NCBI GenBank assembly: GCA_002077065.1
Contig: NAJO01000053.1
Location: forward strand, 1 to 64,000
Reading direction: 5' to 3'
Length of the DNA stretch: 64,000 nucleotides
DNA from: Cryoendolithus antarcticus
Taxonomy: Eukaryota > Ascomycota > Dothideomycetes > Cladosporiales > Cladosporiaceae
Of this stretch, positions 9,966-18,940 are shown piece by piece (within the stretch, counting starts at the first letter, position 1; the number at the start of each line of letters is the position of its first letter). The notes beneath the pieces are model-generated. The model had not been told where the DNA came from, made no database searches, and saw nothing but the letters and a program-made list of their open reading frames with translations. The position numbers were made by a program, and so were the translations under genes.

Positions 9966-10651
9966 GGTCGGTTGAGCGAGGGAAGTACTTTCAGCATTTT
10001 GCTCACGTGACGATTGCTTAGAGCGCATGCGTTGGGATTTTGAGCGTTCTGATGATGAGCACCCAATAGACTGTACATGCAAGACTTCTGAATGGCAGTG
10101 GGCAGTGAGCAACGCACTCTGCTCCATCATTTATACGCTACTCATGGACTACTCACGACTCCAGCTTCGACGACTGCTTTGGACATGCTGAATCTCTCTG
10201 AAGCACCGCAAAATCAAAGTAGGGCTAGACCTTCCCATGTTTCCTTTGTGCCACATCAGTAATCGCTGTCTCGCTTCCTCTGTTCTTTGTCCCCTACATG
10301 AGCAAATACACGCTGAGACTGGAAGCCTCATGGCACGCCTTTCACGATGCCCTTTCATTGTTCAGCGCCAGCGACCCTCGACAGGATCACCCGCGCCACA
10401 TGAGTACGCGATGCTCCTCCCTCCCTAATCTGTCGTAAAGTTGATATATCACCACTCGAAACTCTGACCGCTGTAGCGTGAGCAAACACTCACCTCACCT
10501 CCCTCGGTCGTTCCTTCCAAACCTCAGTGCCCGGCGCACCTTCACAGCAACGACCCCTGACTCACCACAGCAACGCAGCAAAACCGAACTTCGTCGCCCA
10601 CCGAATCTCGACAACACCACCTCATCACATCACCACCACTCCGCCATCAGA
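9966..10651. other. intergenic region upstream of the 1669-aa gene
   Basis: Same-frame sequence from GTG 10478 to 10651 is open but has no ATG, and reads as a low-complexity Ser/Pro/His leader; I treat it as 5' UTR. A Gcn4-type heptamer TGACTCA occurs at 10558..10564 (several are expected by chance in 64 kb). No other signal seen. Confidence 0.5.
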
Positions 10652-13600
10652 ATGGCATTCTTCATCTCTGTCCTCCTCGCCCTCATTACCCTCCTCATCT
10701 CCGCCGCAGCCTCAGCGGTGCCCTTCACCTTGTCGCCGTTCCGCCTGGACTTCTCGTTCTGGCACGGCTTCACGGACGCGGGATTCACGCGCTGGGAGTG
10801 GTACTGGGATGAAGCTGACCTGGTGCCGCTCGCTGCGGCTGGCTTCATCGCAGTTCTGCTCGGCGGCTGGATCTGGATTGGCGTTCAGCGGGGCTTGGTG
10901 AACTACCGGCGAGTGACGCGACGGGAGCTGGAGCGTCGGCAGCAGAACGAGCAGCGTCAGACAGATGTGTTCAACAGTGAGCGCGACAGAGCTGATGCGA
11001 ATGCTGCTCAGCTGGCTGCTGTGCGGGTTCAACGCAACTTGCGCGAGGACTTGGCTGTGAGACGCGCGATAGCTGCTGAGAGACGCGCTGAACAGATGCA
11101 GACTGCAGTCGATGATGCGGTTGTGAACGAGCGAGCATGGGGTCAGCAGCTGAGGACTGAGCAGCGAGCTCGCGCCAATGATCAAGCGAGGATCGAGCGC
11201 CTCGAGCAGGCAGCAGGTGATCCGGCGCACTTCAGTGAAGCTGCTCAGATGCAGATCACGCAGCTTCAGACTGCGCTTACACAGCAGCGCACGACAGCCA
11301 CTCAGGCTCAAACTGATAGCGCGACGAGGATCTCGGAGTTAGAGGCAGAAGTCGCTACGCTCAAGAAAGCTGCTACAGACAAGGAAGCCGGGGAGAAAGC
11401 TGCAATGGAGAAAGCAGCGGCCAAAGCAGCATCTGCAACAGACGCGGCCACTCAGACTGAAAGCTCTCGGACGAGCAACTATGCATCGACTGAGACTCAG
11501 ACCCAGAAAGAGGTCAAGGAGGTCAAGAAGCCGCTTCCGACCAGTGCTACAGGCACTCAGACCCAAGGGGACTCCGAGGTCGAGAAGCTCAAAGCTGAGA
11601 ACGAGAGGCTCGAGAAGCAGATAGCCAAAATGCATCAAAACGCGCAAATAAGAAGCGACGAATCAGATGAGCTAGTGGAGCAGATCGAGGGGCTGACGAA
11701 CGACAACAACAAACTCGAGGACAAGATCAAAGCATTGGAGACCGCCTTGAAAGCCGAAAAGGCGAAGAAAACTCCTGCCGCTCCAGCCCGGGTCCCTGCA
11801 TCGCTCACACCAGCATCAAGTGCTAAGACCAGCAAGAAGTCCCCGGCAATCGTGCTGACCACGGCACCTACAGCCCCTAGACCGTACGGCCAGACTCCAG
11901 CATTCACCTCCAACATGCCGCAGTCCGCTGGACCAAGCAGTCAAATTGCCCCTGCCCTGACGCCTGCCGCTCTGAAAGCTGTTGCGTCCAATCCGTACGC
12001 AGCTCTTGAATCTCTCGACGGGCCTATGACGCGAGGTCTGGCAGCGATGTTTGATTCACACCTGCAGAAGAAAACCTTGTCAGTCTTCGGTTCGCCATCA
12101 TCACCGGCGCCCTTAGGCAACGCTCAAGCACCAGTCTCCAACACGGGTAATTCCAGGGATGACGACTCAGATGAGGACTTGTACGGCTCTGCAAGCCCGA
12201 AGAAAGCGAAGTCCAAGACCGACTCATCTGCACAGAAGCCTGCAGCGAAGTCTGCCACGGGACCGGCACCATCTCCAGATTGTCGGCCTGAATCCCCCGC
12301 AAAGCCTGAGAAGGACGACGACGAAGACTCTGGCCCGGGGGAAGGTCCAGATGCTGGAGGATCGCGCATCAAGGCAGTCGCGAGCGCTGTGACGCCTGCA
12401 GCGGATGTCGCTAAGAAGGGCAGCCAGTCGCAGCCCGCCAATGAGGGTGGGAGTCAGCGTACGGACGAGCAGACTGGGTCTCAGCAGCCAGAGGAGGCTG
12501 GGACCGAGTCCTCGACAGCGCAGACTCAATCGCAGCAGCCAGTCGAGGCTGCGAACGAGTCTGTCGCCCGGCGACCGTCGCCGCAACCTACGGCTCCGCT
12601 TTCCACGACAAGCACAGACGATAAGCTCCAATCTAAGACTCCAACTCAGCAGCCAGAGGAGGCCGAGAAGGGAACCACCGAGGAGCCGACGAAGCATGTT
12701 GCAGAGTTCACCGCACAAGCTGCGCGTCCTGTTCAGCCCGCTAAGCGAAGTGTGCGCTTCGAGGAGCCAGAACATCCACCAGTCGGGACCACCGCAGAGC
12801 GATCGTCATCTCAAGACAGCACACCACCAGCGTCCGAAGCATCCGAACATCAGCCCGAGTCTCAAGCAACGCCTCAGCAGCCACCGGAGGCTGAGGCAGA
12901 GTCTGTCGACGCGACCGAAGAGCATGTTGAAACGCCTATCGTGGAAGATGGGCGACGTCGGCCAGGGGAAGACGATCCACATCAACCCGAGACATTCGAA
13001 CGAGCACGCAGAGCGACTGATAGGGAGATAGCGATAAGGAACGTGAAGCCTCTCAGAAGGCGCACTCGACCACAGCAGCCAGCGGAGGCTGCGGCTCAGC
13101 CAGCAGAGTCTGCACCAGCGTCGACGCGTCCCGCACAGTCAGAGGGGACTGCTGTCCAGCCGGCTGAGACTACAACTTCGGCAACGCAGCCAACACAGTC
13201 GAAGGAGACAGAGGTCAAGCCTGCAGAGACGCCAGCGCCGCCAACCCGGCCGCAGCCAACAGATGCGGACATGGACGCTTTATGCAGTGGCTTCGGCAAG
13301 CTGGCCACCGCCACGGCGGAGCAAAAGCAGACGCCGTCTAAGACGAAGACCAGGCTACTTTTTGAGTCTATCCTGGACTCAAGCCCTGCATCAGCGTCTA
13401 CGCCTGGCCCTGTGCGTCAGAATACGCCAGCACCTGCAGCTGTTACAATACCAGCGACGATCGCGGTACCAACACTGGCTCCTCAGCCAACGCCCGCTCC
13501 CCAGCCGACGCCCGCTCCTCAGCCGACGCCTGATCCGGCACCTACACGTGCTCCATCGCCACCATCTACACCTACGCAGCAACAGCAACAGCTGAGTGCC

Positions 13601-15661
13601 TTGCCAGGCCCTGCGTTCAGCCCCATGCAAAGCTCGCCCCAAGCTACACCTCCACAGCCAGAGCAGCATACCGATACTGATGCAATGGACGCTGAGTCGA
13701 CTGGCAATGCGGCAGAGTTCAAGTTCGAGGGCACACAAGCTGGCAGTGGCGATGTTGAGATGGAGACTCAGTCAACGCCGCTGCAGCAACAGGCCACACC
13801 TGTAGCAGCAGCAGACGACGAGCTCCCGGACGCTCCTACAGCAACGCCTACTCCCGCCCAGGCACCATTTGGCCTAGGCGTCTCTCAGCCTCCTCCCTCC
13901 ACACGATCTTCAATGGACTCGGACCGCCCGGCAACGAACTTTGGAGGCTTTAGGAGCTTCAGTATCAGCAGGCCAACTACCGCAAGACTCACTGCGCCGA
14001 CGCGGAGACTTGGCAATCCAACAGTGAGGACCAACACAGGCCGCTTAGGTCAGAGACCTCGGGACTACAGCCCCGATAGGAGCTTCAGACCGCCGCCCAT
14101 GGACTTTTCTGCGATCCCACTGAATCCCTTTGGTTCATCCTCTAGCACCTCGAGTCAGGCTCCCGCGTCTCAGATCAATCCAGCTCCATCGAACGCTTCT
14201 GCCTCGAATATTCCGTTTGTAACGGAGCGTCCGAGGACTGATGAGCATATGAGGGATGACTATGAGGAACGGAGCTCGCCGGAAATTGTGAGGGGTGATC
14301 ACCTCCAGAGACAGCAACCAGGGCAAGCGAACGCGACCCAAGTGAGTGCATCTCAATCAAGCACTCCTGTCACTCAGGCTCCCGTGGTGCCAGCGAGCTC
14401 AAATGCTGGCATAGAGGATGACGACGACGACTGGGAGACGAGCGGTCCGGCAGACGTCAACCCCGATGATCCAACAGTGCGTGCAGCGCTGTACCGCTCG
14501 CCTGATGAGCCTGTCCGCTCTACTGCGGCCTCCAGTGAGGCGCCCCGTCGGAAGACACCTGCTGAAATTAAAGCTATCATGGAGAATCCTGCGAACTACG
14601 GTAATAGCGATGACGAGGAAGAGGACGAAACGATGGGCGATGATGCACCTGCCGGTGAAGATGCGCCATTTAGTTCTCGTCCCAGGCGCACATCGTCAGA
14701 GGAGTCGAGCTTCAGTGGCATTCATCCACCACAGGCTCAGAGACCCCATCGCGGCTCCGATGATGCGATTGGGGAGTTCGCGGATGATGAGGACATCACT
14801 CGCCAGATCAATGAGCTGGAAGTCAGCTACCCAGGCCTTGGTGAGTGGATTGCGAGTAAAGATGATATGACGACCAGTGCGGAGGATGAAGCTCACCATA
14901 CGTATATCTTCGACTCGGAATTCGACGATGAGTCGAGCTCTACTGGGGCACCATTCAGCCTGATTGATCCGGCGTTGACAGGCGCTGGCCAGCAGAGCGA
15001 TTGGGAAGCCTGGAACGATGGGTATCTTGGGGATGACGAGCCTTTGCATGATCCCGAAACCGGCGCGGTGATAACTGCAACCTATCAGCCCACGCGCCCA
15101 GAGGCAACGGGAGCTATGACTTTCACCAAGGTCGGGACAAGGCACCCAGACGGGACTTTTACAAGAGCTGCGGAACCCGCGCAGGCGCAAGAGCTGGCTC
15201 CTCCACCTCCATTCAATGTTACAGCGCCAGGCTCAGCTACTGGGTCCCCGACGCCCTTCGCCTTCTCGCCAGCATACGCGGCCGCTAATGGTGGCGTTGT
15301 CGAAGCCCGACGTAAGATGGAGGACGATGCAGCCAATCGAGCAGTCTTCGACATCACGCAGAGTCTGTCTCAAGCTCACGTTCCCATACGCAAGGGCAAG
15401 CAACTTCCTCCGCCTGTCAAGCGGAGAGCGCCGAGATTGCCCGGTCCACCAGCGGTCATGAAAGATGCAGACGGTACCGACTCAAAGAAGCCTAAGGGTT
15501 TGACGATGAACGAGAAGTTTGAGCGTGAAGTGCGAGAGAGTGCCGAGCGCAGGAGAGTTGAAGCCGAGGCTGCTACGCGGCAAAGGGCGGAGCGAGAAAG
15601 GCAGGAGTCGCAGGATGAGCGGATGAATGAGGACGACGAAGAAATCAGCGAGGAGGAGTAG
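10652..15661 (+). CDS. large membrane/coiled-coil/disordered protein with LDFS...DAGFTRWxWY module; function unknown
   Basis: 1669 aa from ATG 10652, the first in-frame ATG, with good -3 A context. Order: hydrophobic N-terminal segment 1-22 (signal anchor or TM); conserved module 32-51 (LDFSFWHGFTDAGFTRWEWY); TM 57-78; long Arg/Glu/Gln-rich coiled coil ~85-265; three TQT motifs ~270-310; second coiled coil to ~375. Over 1200 residues of Pro/Gln/Ala/Ser-rich disorder follow, with repeated QQPEEA/QQPVEA and PQPTPA motifs. The C-terminus is basic coiled (EREVRESAERRRVEAEA) and ends in an acidic DDEEISEEE tail. The same N-terminal module recurs in the gene at 49881. The design suggests a membrane-tethered scaffold facing the cytosol or nucleoplasm (inference). 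I do not recognise the family. Confidence 0.85.
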   Translation: MAFFISVLLALITLLISAAASAVPFTLSPFRLDFSFWHGFTDAGFTRWEWYWDEADLVPLAAAGFIAVLLGGWIWIGVQRGLVNYRRVTRRELERRQQNEQRQTDVFNSERDRADANAAQLAAVRVQRNLREDLAVRRAIAAERRAEQMQTAVDDAVVNERAWGQQLRTEQRARANDQARIERLEQAAGDPAHFSEAAQMQITQLQTALTQQRTTATQAQTDSATRISELEAEVATLKKAATDKEAGEKAAMEKAAAKAASATDAATQTESSRTSNYASTETQTQKEVKEVKKPLPTSATGTQTQGDSEVEKLKAENERLEKQIAKMHQNAQIRSDESDELVEQIEGLTNDNNKLEDKIKALETALKAEKAKKTPAAPARVPASLTPASSAKTSKKSPAIVLTTAPTAPRPYGQTPAFTSNMPQSAGPSSQIAPALTPAALKAVASNPYAALESLDGPMTRGLAAMFDSHLQKKTLSVFGSPSSPAPLGNAQAPVSNTGNSRDDDSDEDLYGSASPKKAKSKTDSSAQKPAAKSATGPAPSPDCRPESPAKPEKDDDEDSGPGEGPDAGGSRIKAVASAVTPAADVAKKGSQSQPANEGGSQRTDEQTGSQQPEEAGTESSTAQTQSQQPVEAANESVARRPSPQPTAPLSTTSTDDKLQSKTPTQQPEEAEKGTTEEPTKHVAEFTAQAARPVQPAKRSVRFEEPEHPPVGTTAERSSSQDSTPPASEASEHQPESQATPQQPPEAEAESVDATEEHVETPIVEDGRRRPGEDDPHQPETFERARRATDREIAIRNVKPLRRRTRPQQPAEAAAQPAESAPASTRPAQSEGTAVQPAETTTSATQPTQSKETEVKPAETPAPPTRPQPTDADMDALCSGFGKLATATAEQKQTPSKTKTRLLFESILDSSPASASTPGPVRQNTPAPAAVTIPATIAVPTLAPQPTPAPQPTPAPQPTPDPAPTRAPSPPSTPTQQQQQLSALPGPAFSPMQSSPQATPPQPEQHTDTDAMDAESTGNAAEFKFEGTQAGSGDVEMETQSTPLQQQATPVAAADDELPDAPTATPTPAQAPFGLGVSQPPPSTRSSMDSDRPATNFGGFRSFSISRPTTARLTAPTRRLGNPTVRTNTGRLGQRPRDYSPDRSFRPPPMDFSAIPLNPFGSSSSTSSQAPASQINPAPSNASASNIPFVTERPRTDEHMRDDYEERSSPEIVRGDHLQRQQPGQANATQVSASQSSTPVTQAPVVPASSNAGIEDDDDDWETSGPADVNPDDPTVRAALYRSPDEPVRSTAASSEAPRRKTPAEIKAIMENPANYGNSDDEEEDETMGDDAPAGEDAPFSSRPRRTSSEESSFSGIHPPQAQRPHRGSDDAIGEFADDEDITRQINELEVSYPGLGEWIASKDDMTTSAEDEAHHTYIFDSEFDDESSSTGAPFSLIDPALTGAGQQSDWEAWNDGYLGDDEPLHDPETGAVITATYQPTRPEATGAMTFTKVGTRHPDGTFTRAAEPAQAQELAPPPPFNVTAPGSATGSPTPFAFSPAYAAANGGVVEARRKMEDDAANRAVFDITQSLSQAHVPIRKGKQLPPPVKRRAPRLPGPPAVMKDADGTDSKKPKGLTMNEKFEREVRESAERRRVEAEAATRQRAERERQESQDERMNEDDEEISEEE
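11448..11568 (+). other. triplet of TQT (LC8/dynein light chain-type) motifs inside the 1669-aa protein
   Basis: The frame encodes ATQTE, TETQTQ and TGTQTQ, spaced 15 and 20 residues apart, between two coiled coils. TQT is the anchor of LC8/Dyn2 binding motifs, which are often found in tandem next to coiled coils. Binding is inferred, not shown. Confidence 0.5.
13481..13534 (+). repeat. 18-bp coding minisatellite, 3 copies (PQPTPA)
   Basis: Three consecutive 18-nt units, 13481..13498, 13499..13516 and 13517..13534, encode PQPTPA, PQPTPA and PQPTPD in the disordered region of the 1669-aa protein. Copies differ by a few, mostly third-position, changes. Confidence 0.9.
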
Positions 15662-16003
15662 ATGGGAGGAAGTGAGATCGCGGCTTGAGGCCAGCGCTGT
15701 GTTTTGTTTCTAGTCTTGTCGAGTATGTATATTATCAAGGACCTTTCAAGCCTCCAATTTCACGATCCTGTCGCCTTGACGACGTAAGTTCTCGATATGA
15801 TGGGCGATATGAGAGAGGTGAGGTCAGCATAGTCACCGAATATGCAGGTCCAGGCATTGGGCATGGATGAGCTCCACCACAACCACCCCACTTTCTGTCC
15901 CTCAACACCGACGCTAGCATATTGCTCAGGCCGAACAACACTCGGTAGGTTATCCTCGTCTTACTCATAGTGAACACCGACGTCCGGTGTACTGTCATAC
16001 AAG
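15662..16003. other. intergenic
   Basis: 3' flank of the 1669-aa gene and promoter of biotin synthase, both on the plus strand. No recognisable motif. Confidence 0.55.
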
Positions 16004-17338
16004 ATGTCACTGACACTCCTGCCCAGGCGCGTCGCTTTGCTATCCTCGATCCCCCGGATACGACAATTCAGCACCGTCGTCGACGATGCCTTCTCGCCGG
16101 TGTCCTCGAGCGGTGTTCCGCCTCCACCGACCGCGAGGCAGGGGACTGCCTTGAGGGATGCTGTCAATGCTAAGGCGCCGAGGTTCGACTGGTCGAAAGA
16201 GGAGATCAGGGAGATATACAATACACCGCTCATGGAGCTGGCATTTCAGTCGGTATGTGTGACAGACATGAACCGAGGGAAGCACTCAATGGACTGACAG
16301 TGCATAAGGGCACATTACACAGACGGTTCCATTCGCCGTCGGCAGTCCAGATGTGCACACTCATGAATATCAAGACTGGCGGGTGTAGCGAGGACTGCTC
16401 GTACTGTGCACAGAGCTCCCGATACGATACTGGTAAGTCCCTAGTCCCGGTGGGCAATCACTAGCCCGGCTGACGAGCCATCAGGCCTGAAAGCAACAAA
16501 GATGTCGCCTGTAGACGACGTTCTCTCAGCAGCCCGGATAGCGAAGTCTAATGGCAGCACCCGCTTCTGCATGGGCGCCGCATGGAGAGACATGCGAGGT
16601 CGCAAGACGAGTCTCAAGAACGTCCGCGCCATGGTGGAAGGCATCCGAGCAATGGATATGGAGGTCTGCGTCACGCTGGGCATGATCGACCAGACTCAAG
16701 CCGACGAGCTCAAGGATGCAGGGTTGACCGCCTACAACCACAACCTTGACACATCTCGAGAGCACTACCCCAGTGTGATCACCACGCGGACGTACGACGA
16801 GCGATTACAGACTCTGGACCACGTCCGAAAAGCAGGACTGAACGTCTGTTCTGGCGGCATCCTCGGTCTGGGCGAGAAGCCCGAAGATCACGTGGGTTTG
16901 ATATACACAATGGCCAATCTCCCTGCACATCCCGAATCCTTTCCTGTCAACGCCCTGGTGCCCATAAAAGGCACGCCACTCGGCGACGACCCAACGAAGA
17001 AACGCATAACCTTCGATGCCATCCTCCGTACGATCGCCACAGCCCGTCTCGTCATGCCGGCGACTATCGTGCGGATAGCAGCAGGTCGAACGACAATGAG
17101 TGAAGCAGAGCAGATTTTGTGCTTCAGTGCTGGAGCTAATGCAGTCTTCACGGGCGAGAAGATGTTGACAACTGAAGCGGTGGGATGGAGCGAAGACAAA
17201 GTCATGTTCGAGAAGTACGGGCTGACGCCTATGAAGCCATTTGAGAGGGGTGCGTTCAGAGGAAGTAGTTGGGAGAGCTTGAAGGAGGGTGTTATGGGTG
17301 GGCAGGAGGCGAGCGAAAGTACAGTGGCGGCTGCGTGA
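16004..17338 (+). CDS. BIO2: biotin synthase (radical SAM, mitochondrial)
   Basis: Three exons: 16004..16252, 16309..16432 and 16485..17338, with introns of 56 and 52 nt. The total is 1227 nt, 408 aa. The N-terminus [20 protein letters not shown] is a typical mitochondrial presequence. The radical-SAM motif CSEDCSYC (Cys109, Cys113, Cys116; CX3CX2C) sits in the BioB context [16 protein letters not shown]. Further BioB signatures are [43 protein letters not shown] and RIAAGRTTM (conserved Arg of the [2Fe-2S] site). It inserts sulfur into dethiobiotin, the last step of biotin synthesis. Splicing restores [14 protein letters not shown] and [12 protein letters not shown] across the junctions. No other biotin gene is in the window. 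Confidence 0.96.
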
Positions 17339-17782
17339 GAAGGCTGTAGCTGCGAAGGCAAAGAGCTGAGCTCTGCGCCAAATTCTACATAGACTTCACC
17401 TGTATAAACCATATCATGTTGCAAGCTATCATGGGTCCCGTGCCATGAGCTTTTGTGGCATCATGCTCGACGCACCTTGCACCAGCACAGAACCTCGCCT
17501 CGCATCGTCGGGGAACCTATCAATCAGTCTATTTCACGCGACACGTTCGACCTGTATTGGTTCTTGCGAGTGCAGGACAGGCGAAGACAATCACGGGCAT
17601 CATAGTGACTCGTTTTCGCGCTGTGTGACTCAACCTCAACAGAAGATGTAGGTCACCGAACGTCGACAAAGGATCAAAGATCAATAAAAATTCGCCTGCC
17701 TTTCACCCTATAATATCGAGGCCGTAGCTGCCTATATCTGATCAACACACTGATTCAAGGGTTTCATTACATTACAGGGACC
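17339..17782. other. intergenic, TPT1 promoter
   Basis: Contains a TATA-like CCCTATAATA around 17707 and a TGACTCA heptamer at 17626..17632 upstream of the TPT1 start. Both are weak evidence on their own. Confidence 0.4.
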
Positions 17783-18649
17783 ATGGCTCGTGGTGGTCGG
17801 AGCGGCGGCAATCGCCCAGCAGTCACTCGGAACACCCAGATCTCGAAGACCATGTCCTGGCTCCTTCGGCATGGCGCCGAGAAAGAAGGCCTCACTTTCA
17901 CATCTTCGGGCTTCCTCCCAGTCTCGGCAGTCCTACAAAATCAAAAGCTCAAATCCCTCAAAGTCACGTTTGATGAGGTCAAGGAAGTCGTGAAAGAAGA
18001 TGCGAAAGGCCGGTTCTCGCTTGTCACTGCTGCTTCTCTGGCTGCTGGCAAGGATGCTGGAGAGGAGACTTCGGGAGTTACTGGGCAGTCAGACGAAACT
18101 TCGAACGACCCGAGGGACTGGCTCATCCGCGCCAATCAAGGGCATAGTCTCAAGATCGAGGACGCTGATGGACTACTTACCCCAATCACTGCTGAGAACT
18201 TACCAATAATGGCCGTCCACGGCACCACTCGCTCTGCCTGGCCCCAGATTCTTGCGAGTGGCGGTTTGAAACCCATGGGAAGGAATCACGTGCACTTCGC
18301 CACTGGCCTTCCGCCAGCTTGGTCGAAACTCCAGGCCGAATCTGTCAACAGCGTAACGGCGATGGACGACGAGACAGCGAAGGCGGCTGTCGTTAGTGGC
18401 ATGAGGAACTCCAGCAGCGTATTGATGTACCTCGATCTGGCGAAGGCGCTGGAGAAGGGCATCAAGTTTGGGTTGAGCGAGAATGGGGTTGTGTTGACTG
18501 AAGGGGACGAGAGCGGGTTGGTGCCGATTGGGTTGTTCAGCAAGGTTGAGGAGAGGGGCGGGGAGGGATTGGTGCTTGTGGAGGCCGGTCAGGTGGTGGC
18601 GGATATCCCTGAGGGGTGGGGTAAGGCGAAGGGGAAAGGGAAGGGCTGA
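17783..18649 (+). CDS. TPT1: tRNA 2'-phosphotransferase (Tpt1/KptA)
   Basis: Uninterrupted 288-aa frame from ATG 17783 (CCATGG context). Family hallmarks: an ISKTMSWLLRHGA N-terminal winged-helix with the catalytic Arg-His pair, then IRANQGHSLK, AVHGTTRSAW, LKPMGRNHVHFA and VLMYLDLAKALEKGIKF for NAD+ binding and ADP-ribosyl transfer. The enzyme removes the 2'-phosphate left at the splice junction by fungal tRNA ligase, producing ADP-ribose 1'',2''-cyclic phosphate. There is an acidic insertion around residues 88-112 and a Gly/Lys-rich tail (WGKAKGKGKG). Length is at the long end for the family. The catalytic Arg/His residues appear present. Confidence 0.96.
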   Translation: MARGGRSGGNRPAVTRNTQISKTMSWLLRHGAEKEGLTFTSSGFLPVSAVLQNQKLKSLKVTFDEVKEVVKEDAKGRFSLVTAASLAAGKDAGEETSGVTGQSDETSNDPRDWLIRANQGHSLKIEDADGLLTPITAENLPIMAVHGTTRSAWPQILASGGLKPMGRNHVHFATGLPPAWSKLQAESVNSVTAMDDETAKAAVVSGMRNSSSVLMYLDLAKALEKGIKFGLSENGVVLTEGDESGLVPIGLFSKVEERGGEGLVLVEAGQVVADIPEGWGKAKGKGKG

Positions 18650-18940
18650 TCTTAGGGGATTTGATTGACAGATAACATGAGACGACGACACGCATGCTAA
18701 GCGTCGAGAGACGGCATGACCACAACTTCGTGAACGAGATCGGTATGCTCGGCGTCACCGCACAGCGGTCGCCTCGATCGGATGCACCGCGCCCTGCAAT
18801 AGTGTCGCGCCCATACGGCTCTGCACATGGGACCTTGAGAGCTCGACGCAGCGGAATTGAGAATACAATGAAGGATGTCGAGATTAGCAGAAGTTTGGCC
18901 GCAGAATCGGTGCTACTTCGATGCTGCTACGGTATGCTGA

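Noticed and set aside
10478..10651. 58-codon upstream extension of the 1669-aa gene
   Set aside because: Begins with GTG, has no ATG and reads like a spurious Ser/Pro/His leader; the next ATG gives a hydrophobic N-terminus.
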